This document shows positions 19,481 through 31,513 of a DNA stretch of 64,000 nucleotides, piece after piece. The DNA is from Dactylis glomerata (taxonomy: Eukaryota; Streptophyta; Magnoliopsida; Poales; Poaceae): positions 494,055-558,054 of the forward strand of contig QXEO01001027.1 in the NCBI GenBank assembly GCA_007115705.1, read 5' to 3'. A model generated the notes under the pieces. The model did not search any database. It had not been told where the DNA came from and was given only the letters and a program-made list of their open reading frames with translations. The first letter of the stretch is position 1. Every line of letters begins with the position of its first letter. The translations under genes were made by a program, and so were the position numbers.

Positions 19481-20541
19481 CAAAGACTCACCATTTTTAG
19501 GTAGCTTAGTGTTTTGAGAAGATATATTGCGTTTGTACAGAAATGACAATTAAAAGAATTATTGCAAAAATATGTTCCACTACCCGGCTAGTCGTTTCAG
19601 TGGGACACTGTTTAGTTTGGCCGTGAAGTACCGAACCAGTATGTGACGAGGGACGCGATTAGGATTCCCTAGCCGCTTCCCATCGGCACTACCAATCTAC
19701 CCCAGTTTTGTGTCCTTCATGCCATGGAGGAGGGGTGGATCTCAGTCCTCGTCGGCAGGAGGGCTCCGTTTCCTAGTTTTGGGGTGAAGGTTTGGTGGGG
19801 TAGCGCTCATGTGGTAGCGGCAGCGCCTTCTTCAATAAAGTCTCCCTGATTTCTGCCCCATCTCAACGGTAAAATCGTGGGGGTGAAACTGACTTATAGG
19901 TGGGCCAGGGGCGCGGTGCGTGTCCGCTCGGACATGTGATGTGTTTGGCGCCCTGACCCAATAGTGAACCAAATTTTGGAAAGAAATGTGTCGAGCCCGA
20001 ACACCTTGTCCGTTTAGATAGCACCGTTGGGCTGGCTTTTTTACACATTTGTGTCCGCGCGGACATCAACGGACTGGGCTTGTATGTTTAGATCGGTCCG
20101 CTGAAGATGCCCTAACTGAAAGTGAATCATAAGCTCTCAATTTTGCTGCAAGATGGGTGTTAGCGTTTGGTTTTTTTTAAAGGAAACGATAAACAAATGG
20201 TGTTAGCGATGTTAGTTACCTCAACGTGCCAATTAACTTCAGGGACTTTGCCAACTTAACGTGTTGCATTGGACGCAGAGCAAGCACGAGCAGAGAAATT
20301 CACGAAAAGAAGAGAATGCGTGAAGAAATAGAGGAGAGGAGCCAAGAGGAGTGTTCGCGCACGAACAAATGAATTGCGTAAATTCTTCTGTTGCAGAATA
20401 ATTTACGTCGCACTAATTATTTTTTAAAATAGAAGCCCTAGCCTCTGCATCAAAGTGATATATATATTACTTTTATTCATTTATTTATTAAGGTGACCAA
20501 GTCATGGTGTGAAATTTCCAAAGACTGCATGTTGTCCCGAC
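19481..20541. other. No gene; short MITE-like palindromic stretch
   Basis: Nothing coding is recognised. The stretch 19890-20110 has 'gtccgctcggacatg..' and 'gtccgcgcggacatc..' repeats and a 'gatgccct' end that resemble grass MITEs, but no paired termini or target duplication could be shown. Confidence 0.3.
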
Positions 20542-20879
20542 TGACGAGGGTTAACTCGACAAATGTCTGATATGAAGGACTTAATTAGGATCGGGGGAGT
20601 AGGGTATCGGATGAACTCGAAGGTAAAATCAGTCAAACAAGGTGTGTATCGAAAGTAAACGTGATGATGAACTTGGCTTGCTTTTAATCTGTCCCTCACC
20701 GTCCTCTCCTAGCCCCTATATATAGGTGGCCAGGTCTCAAGGTACAAGAGGGGTCCGATACATATTACAACATCAGTATACGATATGAACTCGTATTTCG
20801 ACTAGGATTACACTTGGGCCTAGCTTAACGGGTCTCAGGGGTACTTAAGTAACGGGCTCTATTATCTGTACCCTTGTCA
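20542..20879 (-). repeat. Solo LTR of the Gypsy family found at 31.5-40.5 kb
   Basis: On the minus strand the 338 bp run TGACAAGGGTACAG... to ...CCCTCGTCA and follow the LTRs at 31514-31848 and 40194-40528 throughout, including 'cctatatataggggc' and 'tttaccttcgagttcatcc'. Flanking 5-bp repeats are identical: CCGAC at 20537-20541 and 20880-20884. There is no internal region, so this is a product of LTR-LTR recombination. Confidence 0.92.
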
Positions 20880-20884
20880 CCGAC

Positions 20885-21200
20885 TAAATCATGATTGGCT
20901 TCTCCTACATTGAGATCGCTTTCATCGCCGTTGTCCATAGAAAGGTCAAGAACGACAGAATCTTCAGTTTCTTCTTCGGCCGCCAGGAAGACCTCCGCCC
21001 CGACGTGCCGCGGCCCAGCGTCCGCACCTGCTCGCTGATCATTGTTGCCATCTTCTTTGCTCTTTGCTCCCAATCTCGAATTGCGATGTGGTAGTTTCTG
21101 CTGTGTTGGTTGGTCCTCTCCTCTCGAGCTTAGCTTACTTGTTCTTCTTCTACAGGTGCAGTTCGTTTTGCGTGGCGCGTGGGCGTATATATAGGATGGG
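20885..21200 (-). other. Possible 5' part of a host gene interrupted by the solo LTR
   Basis: On the minus strand a TATA box (TATATATA, 21193-21186) precedes a leader and ATG 21051, opening a basic 48-codon frame MATMISEQVRTLGRGTSGRR.. that stops at 20905. A longer acidic frame (..EEETEDSVVLDLSMDNGDESD..) is open in another phase but lacks an ATG. The region enters the solo LTR at 20884 and continues beyond it. I cannot tell which frame is used, or whether it is a real gene. Confidence 0.25.
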
Positions 21201-21230
21201 AAAAGAGGAGGAGGCTTTCTACTTGTGGGG

Positions 21231-21335
21231 AAAGGAAAGCTTGAGAAAGTTGCAGGTTTAGAATATCTCCACTGGCGCCTGTCGGGGGAGGGAAGCTTGA
21301 GAAAGTTGCAAGTTTATCATCTCCACTGGCGCCCC
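21231..21335. repeat. Short tandem duplication (about 57 bp)
   Basis: 'AAGCTTGAGAAAGTTGCA' followed by 'TCTCCACTGGCGCC' occurs at 21236-21279 and again at 21293-21334 with small changes. Confidence 0.75.
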
Positions 21336-21339
21336 CATA

Positions 21340-22650
21340 TGCCTCCCAATAGAAAATTGGGCTATGTAAGGTGGAAGGCAATGTATGAAACACAGCAAGA
21401 AAAGTTAAAGCTTGAAGAGAGAGGGTTGACGCCGCCAAGTTGGAAGCCCAAGCCACCTTGATCAAGGCGATAAATGAATCTACAAATGTTGCATTGGCTA
21501 AGATTCTTGCATCAAGATTTTCATAACTAGATCCCATATTAATAGGTGTTGTGAAGCTTTTTTTTATACTTGCCAAATTACTACAATCATATATTTGGTC
21601 ATAGCGTGTACTTAGATATAAGTTAAGTTATACTTCGCATTATAAGTACAAGGTAGTGTTTTTTTGAGTACAACCAAGAATAAAAATACATCCAAATAGT
21701 ACAACTCGGTGCATTTCGGAGTACAACTGCCGGCAAAAGAACATCCAAAAAATACAACTCTGCGTAGTAAGCGGGTACTGTTGTACACCCTGTTTAGCCC
21801 AGTTTGTACTTGTGTACTTTATACTAACTATTGTAGTTTTGAACTTTTTAGCATGTTTTTGCTACTTTCTCCTATCACTATTATCTGTTTTTAATATGAA
21901 TATATCTAGATACTAAAATATGTCTGGATACATCTTTATTAGAACAGGTAATAGTGGCCAGAGGAAATAGTTAGATTTAAACGTCTATTTTTAGATACCG
22001 TTATTAGTGAATAATAAAAGGAAAATAAAGGTACAGATCCTATGCGCTTGCGCCGCGCGCTGGGTAAAAAGCATTAAATATTGCTAGCTGCCTGCTTGCG
22101 TCGCGTGTGCTGTAGTGCGTTGCGCGGTTTGATCATACACGAGGCAGGGTGGAGCGGCTTGCTCACTCGCGCACGTTATGCCCGCGTTGCCGTGGACTCG
22201 TAAGCTGTTAGACACGTGTCAATCGCTCCGACAATGTACAGGACAAGGTTTCCTTTGCAAACAAAGGTCAGCATTTTTTAATGTTCTCTAAAGGGAACTG
22301 ATCGTCCATCAGGATGGTAGCAGCCCGCGGTCGTCCGTGCGCGCTCCCCTATAAGCGTCTGCAGTTTTGGCTCCCGGGTCCAGATACACCTGGTATCTGG
22401 ACCAGTGAGACGAGCCTAGGGATTATTGATTTGTGTCAGAATCTACTGCTGTACGATTGAGGATAAATGCAGAATACATGGAGCGGTTCATGTATGGTCA
22501 AGGCCATTGCCCCACGAAGGTAACGCCGCGGGACGGATGGCAAACGGTGGTGTGGGCGACGGGAACCTGATCAGCGGCGCGTGACTTCCAGTTCTCACTA
22601 CTAATTTTTTGAATCAATCCTCTCCGAGGAGACGGTGCGGATAGGAGGAT
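21340..22650. other. No recognised gene
   Basis: AT-rich to mixed DNA with short open frames only. A few 'acatcca.a.agtacaactc' repeats lie at 21690-21760. Confidence 0.35.
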
Positions 22651-22661
22651 GCGCTCTCTTC

Positions 22662-22846
22662 CAGTGGCGGAGCTAGGGGGACCAGCAGGGGCCATGGCCC
22701 CCCCTATGCCATAGTATGTCAGGCTAAAAATTATGGCTAAGTGAAATTTTGATAGATTTTTTAGTAAAAATTAGTCTATTTAGCCCCCCTAAGCAAAAAT
22801 CAGCATGTTTGGTCCCCTTTATCTTTGAATCCTGCCTCCGCCACTG
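22662..22846. mobile_element. hAT-type MITE
   Basis: The termini are CAGTGGCGGAG at 22662 and the inverted CTCCGCCACTG at 22836-22846. An exact 8-bp target duplication CTCTCTTC flanks the element (22654-22661 and 22847-22854). Length 185 bp, no coding capacity. An 8-bp TSD and CAG...CTG termini indicate hAT. Confidence 0.92.
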
Positions 22847-23039
22847 CTCTCTTCACGAAAAAGCGCCGCTCTCGGGGAGCTTAAGAGTTAGGATTGCCGC
22901 TAATCTGGTAACGCGTATCAGTAGTTGGCGACTTTTGTGGGGAACCTGCTGCCGCATACTGGACAGGAGATGAGAGGAAGTGGGTCGTCGTCCTGGGAGT
23001 CAGCCTGTGAAGACAAAGAGGACACCATGGATTTTGAAT

Positions 23040-25454
23040 TTAAAGGGGCAAAAAGCTTTGCCCCATTCATTAATTAAGAAGGAGTTTGAGGTCTTATAAA
23101 CCGAGACTAGCTCGGCAAACAAAAAGATTACTCTCGCGGCATGATTGAACCCAAGTTTTTTGCACCCGCTAAGCTCCAAAGAGCCGCCTCTCCCCTAATT
23201 TTGGATACAACAATAGTAGGCATAGTGGCCACCTTACGAAACACTCTAGCGTTGCGCTCGTTCCAAACCTCCCAAGATACAAGCATGATGAGAGAGACGA
23301 GTGATTTTCGACGAACGCCACTTGAGTAGATGAAGGTCATCCACCATTCCTTAACCGTTGCGTGGTTGGCCCAAGATGCGATGTCCACCGAAGTAAGGCC
23401 AAGCCAAGACAAAACGGCATTCCAAATCCTAAGAGTATAACGGCACTTGAAAAGGATGTGTGCCGCCATTTCCGGAGCTCGCTTGCAAAGTTGGCAATTG
23501 CCACAATTTGGCCACCCACGTCTTTCAAGCCGATCAGCCGTCCAAACCCAATTTTGCAAGATGAGCCATGCAAAGAGCTTGCATTTGGGCGGAGCCCAAG
23601 TCTTCCACACCGCCTCCATCATGTAGGAGTTGGTCATTCCTTAAAATTGAGCATTGTAGGCCCATGCCGCGGAGTATTCCCCCGAGTTGGTGAATTTCCA
23701 AGTAATGCTATCATTGGAGCCTTCTTCAAGTTGCACCTCGATGATCAAAGACCAAATCTCCACAAACTCAACCACATGGTTTGATGTAGATATTTCGTTG
23801 GTGTCAATTTTGGCAATCCAAAAATTGTTTGTCAAACCCTCCTGAACCGTGAAGCTTTTCCTTGACGAAATGGCAAAAATGAGAGGAGCAGTGTCCTTAG
23901 GCTTCCGCCCATGAAGCCAAGGTGTTTGCCAAAATTTTGCCGTGCGCCCATCTGCAATGGTGATGGTTGTTGCCGCATAAAAGAACTCCATATCCGCCTC
24001 ACTACAAGGATTTTCACTCCCAATCCAAGCCTTGGAGGGGTCTTTCCAAAGTAGCCAAGGCCACCGAAGCCTTAGAGCCCTTGCAAATTTTTCGAGGTCA
24101 AGGATGCCAAGGCCCCCCTTCTCCTTGGGCCTACACACAATCTTCCAACTAACCTTGCATTGACCACCGGAAAATTTATCCGCCGCCGCCCAAAAGAAAG
24201 CCCGTTCAATCTTGTCGAGAGCTTGTAGCGTGTCGGGGGGTAGTGCAAGCGGTGTTATGTGGAAGATCGCTTGAGAGGTGATGACGGATTTGATTAGAGT
24301 GCACCTCCCGGCGGCCGCGATATTCTTTCCATGCCACGGGGCGAGCTTGGAGCCCGCCTTATCCACAAGTGGTTGCACATCAATGCCCTTGATGCGTCTA
24401 TGAGAAAGCGGCAAGCCAAGGTATTTGATGGGAAAATTCGCACGTTGTATTGGCAAGCTTTGCATGATATCGTCAAGGTCCAAGTTGGCACAACGGATAG
24501 GCACGGCAATGCTCTTGTGCACGTTTGTGACAAGCCCCGTGACCTCACTGAAACCCTCCAAGATGCTAGCCAAGGCAACAAAGTCTTCTTTGAATGGCGC
24601 AATGAAGATAGCCGCATCGTCGGCGTATAAGGATGTGCGAACCGTTGGTCCTCGGCCCTGAAGATGGTGGAGGTCCCCATTTTGGGTGGCGATGTCGAGA
24701 AGATGTTGCAGCGGGTCGATGGCAAGGTCAAAAAGCAACGGCGAAAGGGGGTCCCCTTGCCGAAGGCCCCTCCGGTGAGCTATGGGTTCTCCCGGCACCC
24801 CATTAAGAAGCACCCTCGAGGAGGCGGTAACAAGTAGCGCCACCACCCAATTCTGGAATCTTGCCGGGAAGCCGCAACATTGCATGAGGTCAAGCAAATA
24901 GTCCCACCGCACCGAGTCAAAAGCTTTCTTGATGTCAAGCTTGAGTAGTATGGTTGGAGTTTTGGCGCGGTGAAGCCTCCTAACATAATTTTGCACCCCT
25001 AAGAAATTGTCGTGAATACTTCTAGTCTTGATGAAAGCACTTTGCGATGCGGAGATGAGGTTGTTCATGTGAGGAGCAAGGCGAATGGACATCATCTTGG
25101 CAATGATTTTTGCCACTCCATGGATCAAACTAATAGGACGGAAGTCCGAGATGGCCTCCGCCCCCTCCTTCTTGGGCAAGAGTGCAATGTTTGCGGAGTT
25201 GAGCCAATGAAAATTTTCCGCATGGAGATTGGAGAAAAGGTGAACCACCCGCATGACATCGAGCTTGATAACTCGCCAACAAGACTTATAGAAGGCCCCG
25301 GTGAAGCCGTCCGGGCCAGGCGCCTTGTCACAAGGCATGGACTTGATGGCCTCAAGCACTTCCAATTCCGTGAAACCATCGCCGAGACTCTCAAGATCGG
25401 TGGTAGGCATAGTCATACCCGACCATGGATTTTGGGGTAACAGGGTACACATTG
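23040..25454 (-). pseudogene. 5'-truncated LINE ORF2 (reverse transcriptase plus zf-RVT), one internal stop
   Basis: Read from 25452 to 23128 on the minus strand. Domains in order: 'DKAPGPDGFTGAFYK', 'LIHGVAKIIAKMMSIRL', 'LLKLDIKKAFDSVRWDYL', 'LRQGDPLSPLLFDLAIDPL', the catalytic 'SLYADDAAIF', 'IKYLGLPLSHRRIKG', and the zinc region 'WKTWAPPKCKLFAWLILQNWVWTADRLERRGWPNCGNCQLC'. The upstream endonuclease and ORF1 are missing, as expected for incomplete target-primed reverse transcription. A stop at 23641-23643 separates the RT part from the zf-RVT part, which remain in the same frame. The minus-strand 3' end near 23040 is 'ggcaaagctttttgcccc', without a clear poly(A). Confidence 0.88.
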
Positions 25455-26250
25455 CTAATGGCTAATGCCAAAGCCCGACTACATCTGAACAATTAATGTA
25501 TCGCTAAACAACCCAACACAAAACAAATCTCTGATGTGATAGCAGCAATCCGTCTTGCCTAAATTCGGTTAACTACGAGCTCGCGGAGACGATGGCACGG
25601 ACACCCGCTCGGTCGCTGGCCACGGTGCCGCTTCCACTGCCGCGATGAGCACTGGAGCTGCCGGCACGCGAGCGAACGCAATGCTCGGGCTGCGCAGCCG
25701 GCCTCTGCTTGCTCTTCCCGGGCTGCTCGACGACTTTGTCGCCGTGGTTTGACGACCGCGACGTGCTCCACGTCCGGTCCGTGGCCTCACACGACGGCGT
25801 CCACATTCCACAACGTTGCCAGAAAGGTGCTGCTCGCCGCAGACTCCTGCAGCCCGGTCTCCCCTTAGCCACGGATGTCCCGCACCGACACCTACCTGTG
25901 CACGGCTGCACGCTCGGCTCGACGTCCCGCTGACCGCCGCGGCGTTGACAGAGCTCTTGTCGTCCGCGCTCCGGCTGGGCATGCAGCCGCGGCTCCCTGA
26001 CGAGGAGGAGTTGAGGTCTACCATGACGTCGATGATGGATTGCGCCTTGGAGACGCAGGCCGGCAGCGTAAAGGATGGCGGCCCGGCCACAGCGGCGGAG
26101 GTCTGTGGTAGTTCTGTCCTCTAGAAGATAAAGGTTGGGGTTCTGGTCGAAGTCGCGTGATGTCCGGCGCGATCGGCAGCTTGACCTTGGGTAAGTGTTC
26201 TCGCTGGACGCCGCCATCCCGGTCCAAGATGAGCTCCGGCTGAGGCGGCC
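25455..26250 (-). other. GC-rich region with long open frames, no recognised product
   Basis: Three overlapping minus-strand frames (up to 214 codons, 26217-25573) and shorter plus-strand frames are open because of high GC. The translations are serine/arginine/proline-rich and match no family I know. It could be a captured gene fragment. Confidence 0.25.
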
Positions 26251-26789
26251 GCACAGGATGTATAGAGAGCTGTTAGTCCAGGACGTTTGGGTTTTGTTGT
26301 ACCGATAAACGCAAACAGCAGGCTAGCAATCAATGCGCCTATAGCTGGCCCATGGAAACTGTTCATAATTGGTTGGTCAGGCCCAAATACACGAGAATAT
26401 ACGTTAACATCTATCGACCTGGAGGCAACTGATTGGTTTACGGACCGAGAGCATCTAGACCCGGGTGTCAAAACGAGTTTCCATCTTTATCTCAACTAAA
26501 TATAGGGGTGTACATTTTTTTAGATGATCATTTTATGTAAAGAAGGTAAAATTTAGATACAGAATATAATAACACATTGAAAACGTTGCTCTTAAGATGA
26601 AATTATGAGATGCAAGAGGGAAAATGCAAGTTTCTATACAACGAAGGAGTCACGGAAAACATATTACAACATGTAATATTTGGTGATTCGGTACCGAAAA
26701 CCAGGCCCGGTCCTAAGATTTCAGGGGCCCGTGACGAAACTAAAATTTTGAGCCCCATTATAGAACTTTTAAATAATGTAATCCATGCA

Positions 26790-27278
26790 TGCTATAAATA
26801 CATCTCCATTGCTCATTTTTCTAGAGTAATGGGCATAAGAAAAATGTCTTGATTTGCAATCTAACGGAAACTGAATATTTTCTTCCTTGATAGGACCCTT
26901 CTCCACTAATGTATCCTTTGCTTTGTTATCAAGACTAGCCTAATTTGCCGGGTTATAAATATCCACACTAACCGGCTCCGCATCAACATTACCAGGTTCT
27001 ATAGGAGATGAATTAAATGTATGCTCAGAATCACTCACATTGTTATCATCTATATCGATGTCAATGTTTTCTTCTTCTAGATAATCATTAGTTTGCTCTT
27101 CCACAAGAACTAACGCCACCTCATCTGGGTTTGTTGAAGTGCTCGTGTTACTCTTCAAAAATTTATCAAGAGCTCCTCTTTGTGATTCTGTCAACGCTTT
27201 TGTTTCTCTTCTCCGTTTCCTTTTCGCACTCCCAGATGAGCACTTCTTTGGTGGCATAAGACCCTTCTTAGGTGCCAT
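26790..27278 (-). pseudogene. Broken N-terminal part of a ZMYM1/TTF-type (hAT transposase-like) protein
   Basis: From ATG 27278 the minus strand reads MAPKKGLMPPKKCSSGSAKRKRRRETKALTESQRGALDKFL..., an acidic stretch, then DIYNPAN-stop (26942-26940). The same frame continues LDNKAKDTLVEKGPIKEENIQFPLD...RHFSYAHYSRKMSNGD before diverging. This is the known start of plant 'zinc finger MYM-type 1-like' proteins with a TTF zinc finger, domesticated or active relatives of hAT transposases. The stop sits where the family has tryptophan. The zinc finger, hAT core and dimerisation regions are missing. Confidence 0.7.
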
Positions 27279-27833
27279 AACCACGCTGAAAATAAATCAA
27301 TAATTAGTAAGCATATCCATAAGTAAAAGCTAGAAAAAACTTGCGCTTGAGTTGACAGCATTATTTCCATAGCAAGTATTCCGCTATCAATAAGATCACG
27401 ATGTACTGACCTTGACCAATGCATTGAAAATGAGCTATCGGTTGTGGACAAATAACTCTTATCTGCAGTTTTTTGAACACGTCCTGGAGAAATTTGGAGT
27501 TCTGGACCATGACGTGCTCCATACTCGTGTCAAAATTCACCTGAGAAACACACCCAAAATAAGAATCACCGTCTATAAGCCACCGAACTCTAGAACGAAC
27601 AGGAACTCATCAGAATCCTCTTAACAACCTGTGCGTCTACAGCACTCCAGCGCGGACCATATCCAGCAACTGACACTGCACCATACGTCTACAGTGAGAA
27701 GGTCGCCAAATCAAAATCAACACAAAATCTCTAACCAAACTGCCCCGCAGCACCTATTAATTGCAGTTGATGCGCAAACTGTAGTTGTACTGTATTAGTT
27801 TGTTATACTATTATCAGGTATTCATCATGAATA

Positions 27834-27903
27834 ATCTCTATAATGAGCAATTGATGATTCAGTTGAACATCTCTATAATGAGCAATTGATGATTCAGTTG
27901 AAC
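27834..27903. repeat. Perfect 35-bp tandem duplication
   Basis: ATCTCTATAATGAGCAATTG plus 15 further bases occurs at 27834-27868 and again at 27869-27903 without a mismatch. Confidence 0.95.
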
Positions 27904-28006
27904 TCAAAGAAAGTGCTTCAGTTACAGAAATCAGCATGTCACTTCTCCCTTGTTAGTTGCATTATTACTATGCCCTTCGGAGATATGAACAGTTGGGGGT
28001 TATTAC

Positions 28007-28400
28007 CTTGGAGCGTGGCAGTCACTTTCGAGGCAGTCGCCGGATCTGATAGCTGGGGTCGTGTAAGGAGTGGAGCACATACGCCGCCATTGGGATGGGG
28101 CAGGATACAGGCCTGCAGGTCCTTCCCACCGCGGACGCGCACCTCGACAGAGATGTTCCTGCGCCTGAGCGTGGAGTGCAGGGCCTTGTGCAGCCCAGCC
28201 CGGGCCGGCCACCCTTGAAGGGCGCGTCGATTGAAGTGGCCCCGGAACCCGACCTGACCTGGACGGCCGCCACCACGTCCCCATCCTGCAGCTGCTCCAA
28301 TCCTCCGTCCGCTGCGCACACCGCTACACCCGCCACTGCCGATTCTTGCTTCCTCTCTTGCTCCATGCCCTCCTGCCGGCAAGGCCCATTCGATTCGATT
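28007..28400 (-). other. Exon-like gene fragment with a splice donor
   Basis: The minus-strand frame contains LHKALHSTLRRRNISVEVRVRGGKDLQACILPHP, which looks like real protein, and ends at a good donor AAG|GTAATA at 28007. No family is recognised. A second exon-like piece, on the plus strand, lies near 28580-28670 ('DESAAFLSILKSRSRKLNLP'). Both are close to a Helitron-like 5' end at about 29045. Confidence 0.35.
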
Positions 28401-28984
28401 AGGAGGTTGTGGTTGTGAACATGGAGGTGCGGCAGCGTCTCAGGGTTTCACGTGGAGGGTGCAGCACACCGCGTCGCGCAAGTCGCCGATGACCTGCAGG
28501 ATGGGGGCACATCTAAACACTGGAGAAGGTGTGGCAATATATTGGTGCAGATGGAGAGGACATGGAAAATACTGCACACCTCGACGAATCAGCGGCGTTC
28601 CTGTCCATCCTCAAGTCCCGCTCCCGCAAGCTGAATCTCCCCATCAACGCCGCCCTGGCGCCGCCGCCTATTGAAACTCAGGCCAGCTCGCCAGGGAGTA
28701 TGGGCTAGCCAGGCAAAAGGTCGTGCGGGGAGAGGGTGCTAGAGATGGAGGAGATGTGAACAAATTTGATTTATCTACATCTCGTCAAAAGGGGAGAAGA
28801 CGCGTGGCTACTCTCAGGCAAGAACAAATCGAGAGTAGAGCTCTCCAGAGAGCGCACGTAGGGGACAACAGGAACAGATCTAGGAAAGGAGAAGACACGT
28901 CACAACTTGGAAAAAAAGCACGACAGCACCGATTAATCGCAGCGGTACTATAGATGCGCAACTTTGCCATCTACAGTGCCTGCG

Positions 28985-29047
28985 CTGATTTGGCATCGCT
29001 AATTGATCGCTAAAAGCAGTTCACTTTTATATAAGTAGTATGAGAGA
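28985..29047 (-). mobile_element. Helitron-like 5' terminus
   Basis: On the minus strand the sequence reads TTCTCTCATACTACTTATATAAAAGTG, similar to grass Helitron 5' ends (TCTCTACTA... or TCTATACTA...). The 3' end to the left was not identified. If correct, the exon fragments at 28.0-28.7 kb are captured cargo. Confidence 0.4.
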
Positions 29048-29399
29048 ATGGTGATGGTCTCCTTCATGGGCACCGGAGCGGTGGCGATAGGGTGAAAGTC
29101 TTCAGCGCCGGAAGAGCAAGTACATGTCCGGTGATGGAGTTAATTCCAAAAAACTATCACATTTGTGCGGGAAATACGCAAAATCACCACTATTCGGCGA
29201 AATTGTAAAAAATCACCGGTTTTGCGAGAAGTCGTTCCAATGTGCACTGATTCCCGTTTTTACCTGGCTCAACATGATTTCTGACTAATGGCGCCCACTA
29301 TCAGTGCTGACGTGGCAAGCCGGAGCTCGGAAATATCTACTTTGGGTTTAAATCTGTTGAGGCATAAAGTTACCTCCCAAAGTCGATGGAATAAAATTT

Positions 29400-31190
29400 T
29401 AGTTCATAAGATTTGTTTTTGGATACAATGCAACAAAACATTTCAGGTCATGGAATAAATTATGAGTACATGTAAAACCCAAAATTACCGCCCTAGGATT
29501 TCCGAGGAACAAAATTTGGATACGACGACAGAACAAAGCAATTATTGGTGGCAAAACAATTATGGAGAACACAAAACTGAGCGCCCCAGAATCACCGAAC
29601 AAATTATTAGTTCCTTGAAATAAGGGGGAAAAGAAACAAACATTACTGGCCACGGAACGAATTACAAGTACACGTAGAGCACAAATTTAGCGCCCTGTGA
29701 CCATGGATTTTTTTCCTTCTTGTGGAGGAAACATTTGGACATGAAGGAGCAAAACTTTATCGACAATGGGACAAATTATGAGCACAAAGTTGTTTCTTTT
29801 TAGAGCGCACTAACTAGCTATTACTATGGTATGGAGTACGCAGTACAAGAGTTGATCCCTTGGTAGAGAAAGAAACGCATGTTGCTAGAATTAGAGAAAC
29901 AAATGCATGTCGCTAAATATTAAGTGAGAATTAAAATTTTATCGTCTCTAGAAAAAGTCAAGACAATGAGAGGAGCAAAAAATTGTTGGGGTAAAATTTC
30001 ATCATGGATGGAACGAATCCATCTACATGAGGAATAAACTTTAAATATCAAGGAGCAAAAAGAAAGTACACGACGAGCAATTATTGTGACTAACTAGAAT
30101 AAAATCACGGCTATAGTTGGGATAAGAAAATGTATCGCTCGGGGAAAGAATCATATATTCATATCTACACAAGGAACCAATCATTAGCATGTGAGAAATC
30201 AAAGTGATGTGCATGAATAAATATTCTTTTGACTAATTGGAAAATAATCATTGCAAAAGTTTGAACAATGCCTTAGCATCCAAGGAACGAAATACACATC
30301 TGCACAAGAAACAAGACTTCAGTTGATGAGGAACAATAAGCACATACACGAGGATCAGCTATTTTTACTAAGAATAGAACAAAATCATGTTTATAGTTGG
30401 AACAAGAAAAAGTAACGCTTGCGGAACGGATCATATCTAAACGGGAAAGTGAACATTGGCATGTGAGGAACAAAAATCACATGAACAAGAAAAAGATACT
30501 TTTGACTAATTGGAACATAATTGAAATATAAGACTTGAAACAAACCTTGTAGCGTCCGAGGAATAAATTGCATCCACACGAGGAACAAACTTTAGTGGAC
30601 TAAGAACAAATCCCATGTGTAGGAGGAATGTTATTTTAGATTAAGTGGAGCAAACTTACACTACCAGTTTGGACAAAAAATGTAGCACCAAAGGAAAAAG
30701 TCGCATATAAATGCGAAGCAAAAAATATAACACCTGAAACAAAAAGAATATAGCTACAAAGGAACGATACATGAGTACACAGGGACTGGGCTAAGTGGGA
30801 TAAAATTTTGGCACCCATGGAATAAATCATTACTATAGGTAGAGCAATAATAAAGTGGAATAAAATTTTAGTGGTATAGAACAAAACACTAGTTCACAAG
30901 GAACAACAATTAAATCATACAGAACAAAGTTTGAACACATAAGTGAAAAATCAAAACTACTCATGGACAAAGTCTAAGTGGAACAAAATGTTAGTCCAAG
31001 TGAAACAAAATATTAGCAGCATGTAACAAAATCATAGCTAAAATGTAAAAAATAAAAATAAACCCATGAGAAATATAGGAACCTGACTTTAAAAAGGAAA
31101 AAAAAGAAAGAAAAAAAAAATATGGCATGAAACATTCCAAAGAACATACTAAGACCTAACATGTACATATACGGCACACGAATGAAACTG
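29400..31190. repeat. Degenerate AT-rich tandem-like repeats
   Basis: Short phrases such as 'aggaacaaa.tt', 'gaacaaaat.ttagc' and 'cacatgaggaac' recur every 40-60 bp. A longer period of about 285 bp is visible: 'ttttgactaattgg' at about 30229 and 30511, and '.gaacaaaatca..g.tatagttgg..aag' at about 30098 and 30377. No coding capacity; family not recognised. Confidence 0.5.
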
Positions 31191-31513
31191 CTAGCAAAAA
31201 GAAAAAACAGAAACATCTAGCACTCGTGCTAGTCTCGACGGAGAGAGTTAATGTGCCGAGCCCATGATCAAAATCAAAGAGTGAAGTGGTACTCGATAGC
31301 TCACATGCGCTACCAAGTCGTTTCCCTCCTGTGACAGCGTTGGATTGCGTGGGCGTGGAGTTTTTGGTGAGGTTGGGCGGTGAGTGAGAATGTGCGGCCC
31401 GGGCTTGACCAACCTTTGCGCTCGGCCTCCTTGGCTCCTTCTCAACCCGCGTGTTGGGACCGGACAAACCATGTGAAGTATGTGCTAGACATATTGTATT
31501 GTGTTTTATGTGG
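31191..31513. other. Unclassified sequence into which the Gypsy element inserted
   Basis: Mixed-composition DNA ending ...TTTTATGTGG at the target duplication. The interrupted sequence resumes after 40528 (TGTGGATTCTGTATTG). No gene recognised. Confidence 0.35.

Noticed and set aside
24331..25440. Several plus-strand frames of 60-142 codons
   Set aside because: They are antisense to the minus-strand LINE reverse transcriptase, which has clear motifs.
25573..26217. 214-codon minus-strand frame as a new gene
   Set aside because: Three overlapping frames are open with similar biased composition; nothing distinguishes a coding one, so it is listed only as an unclassified region.
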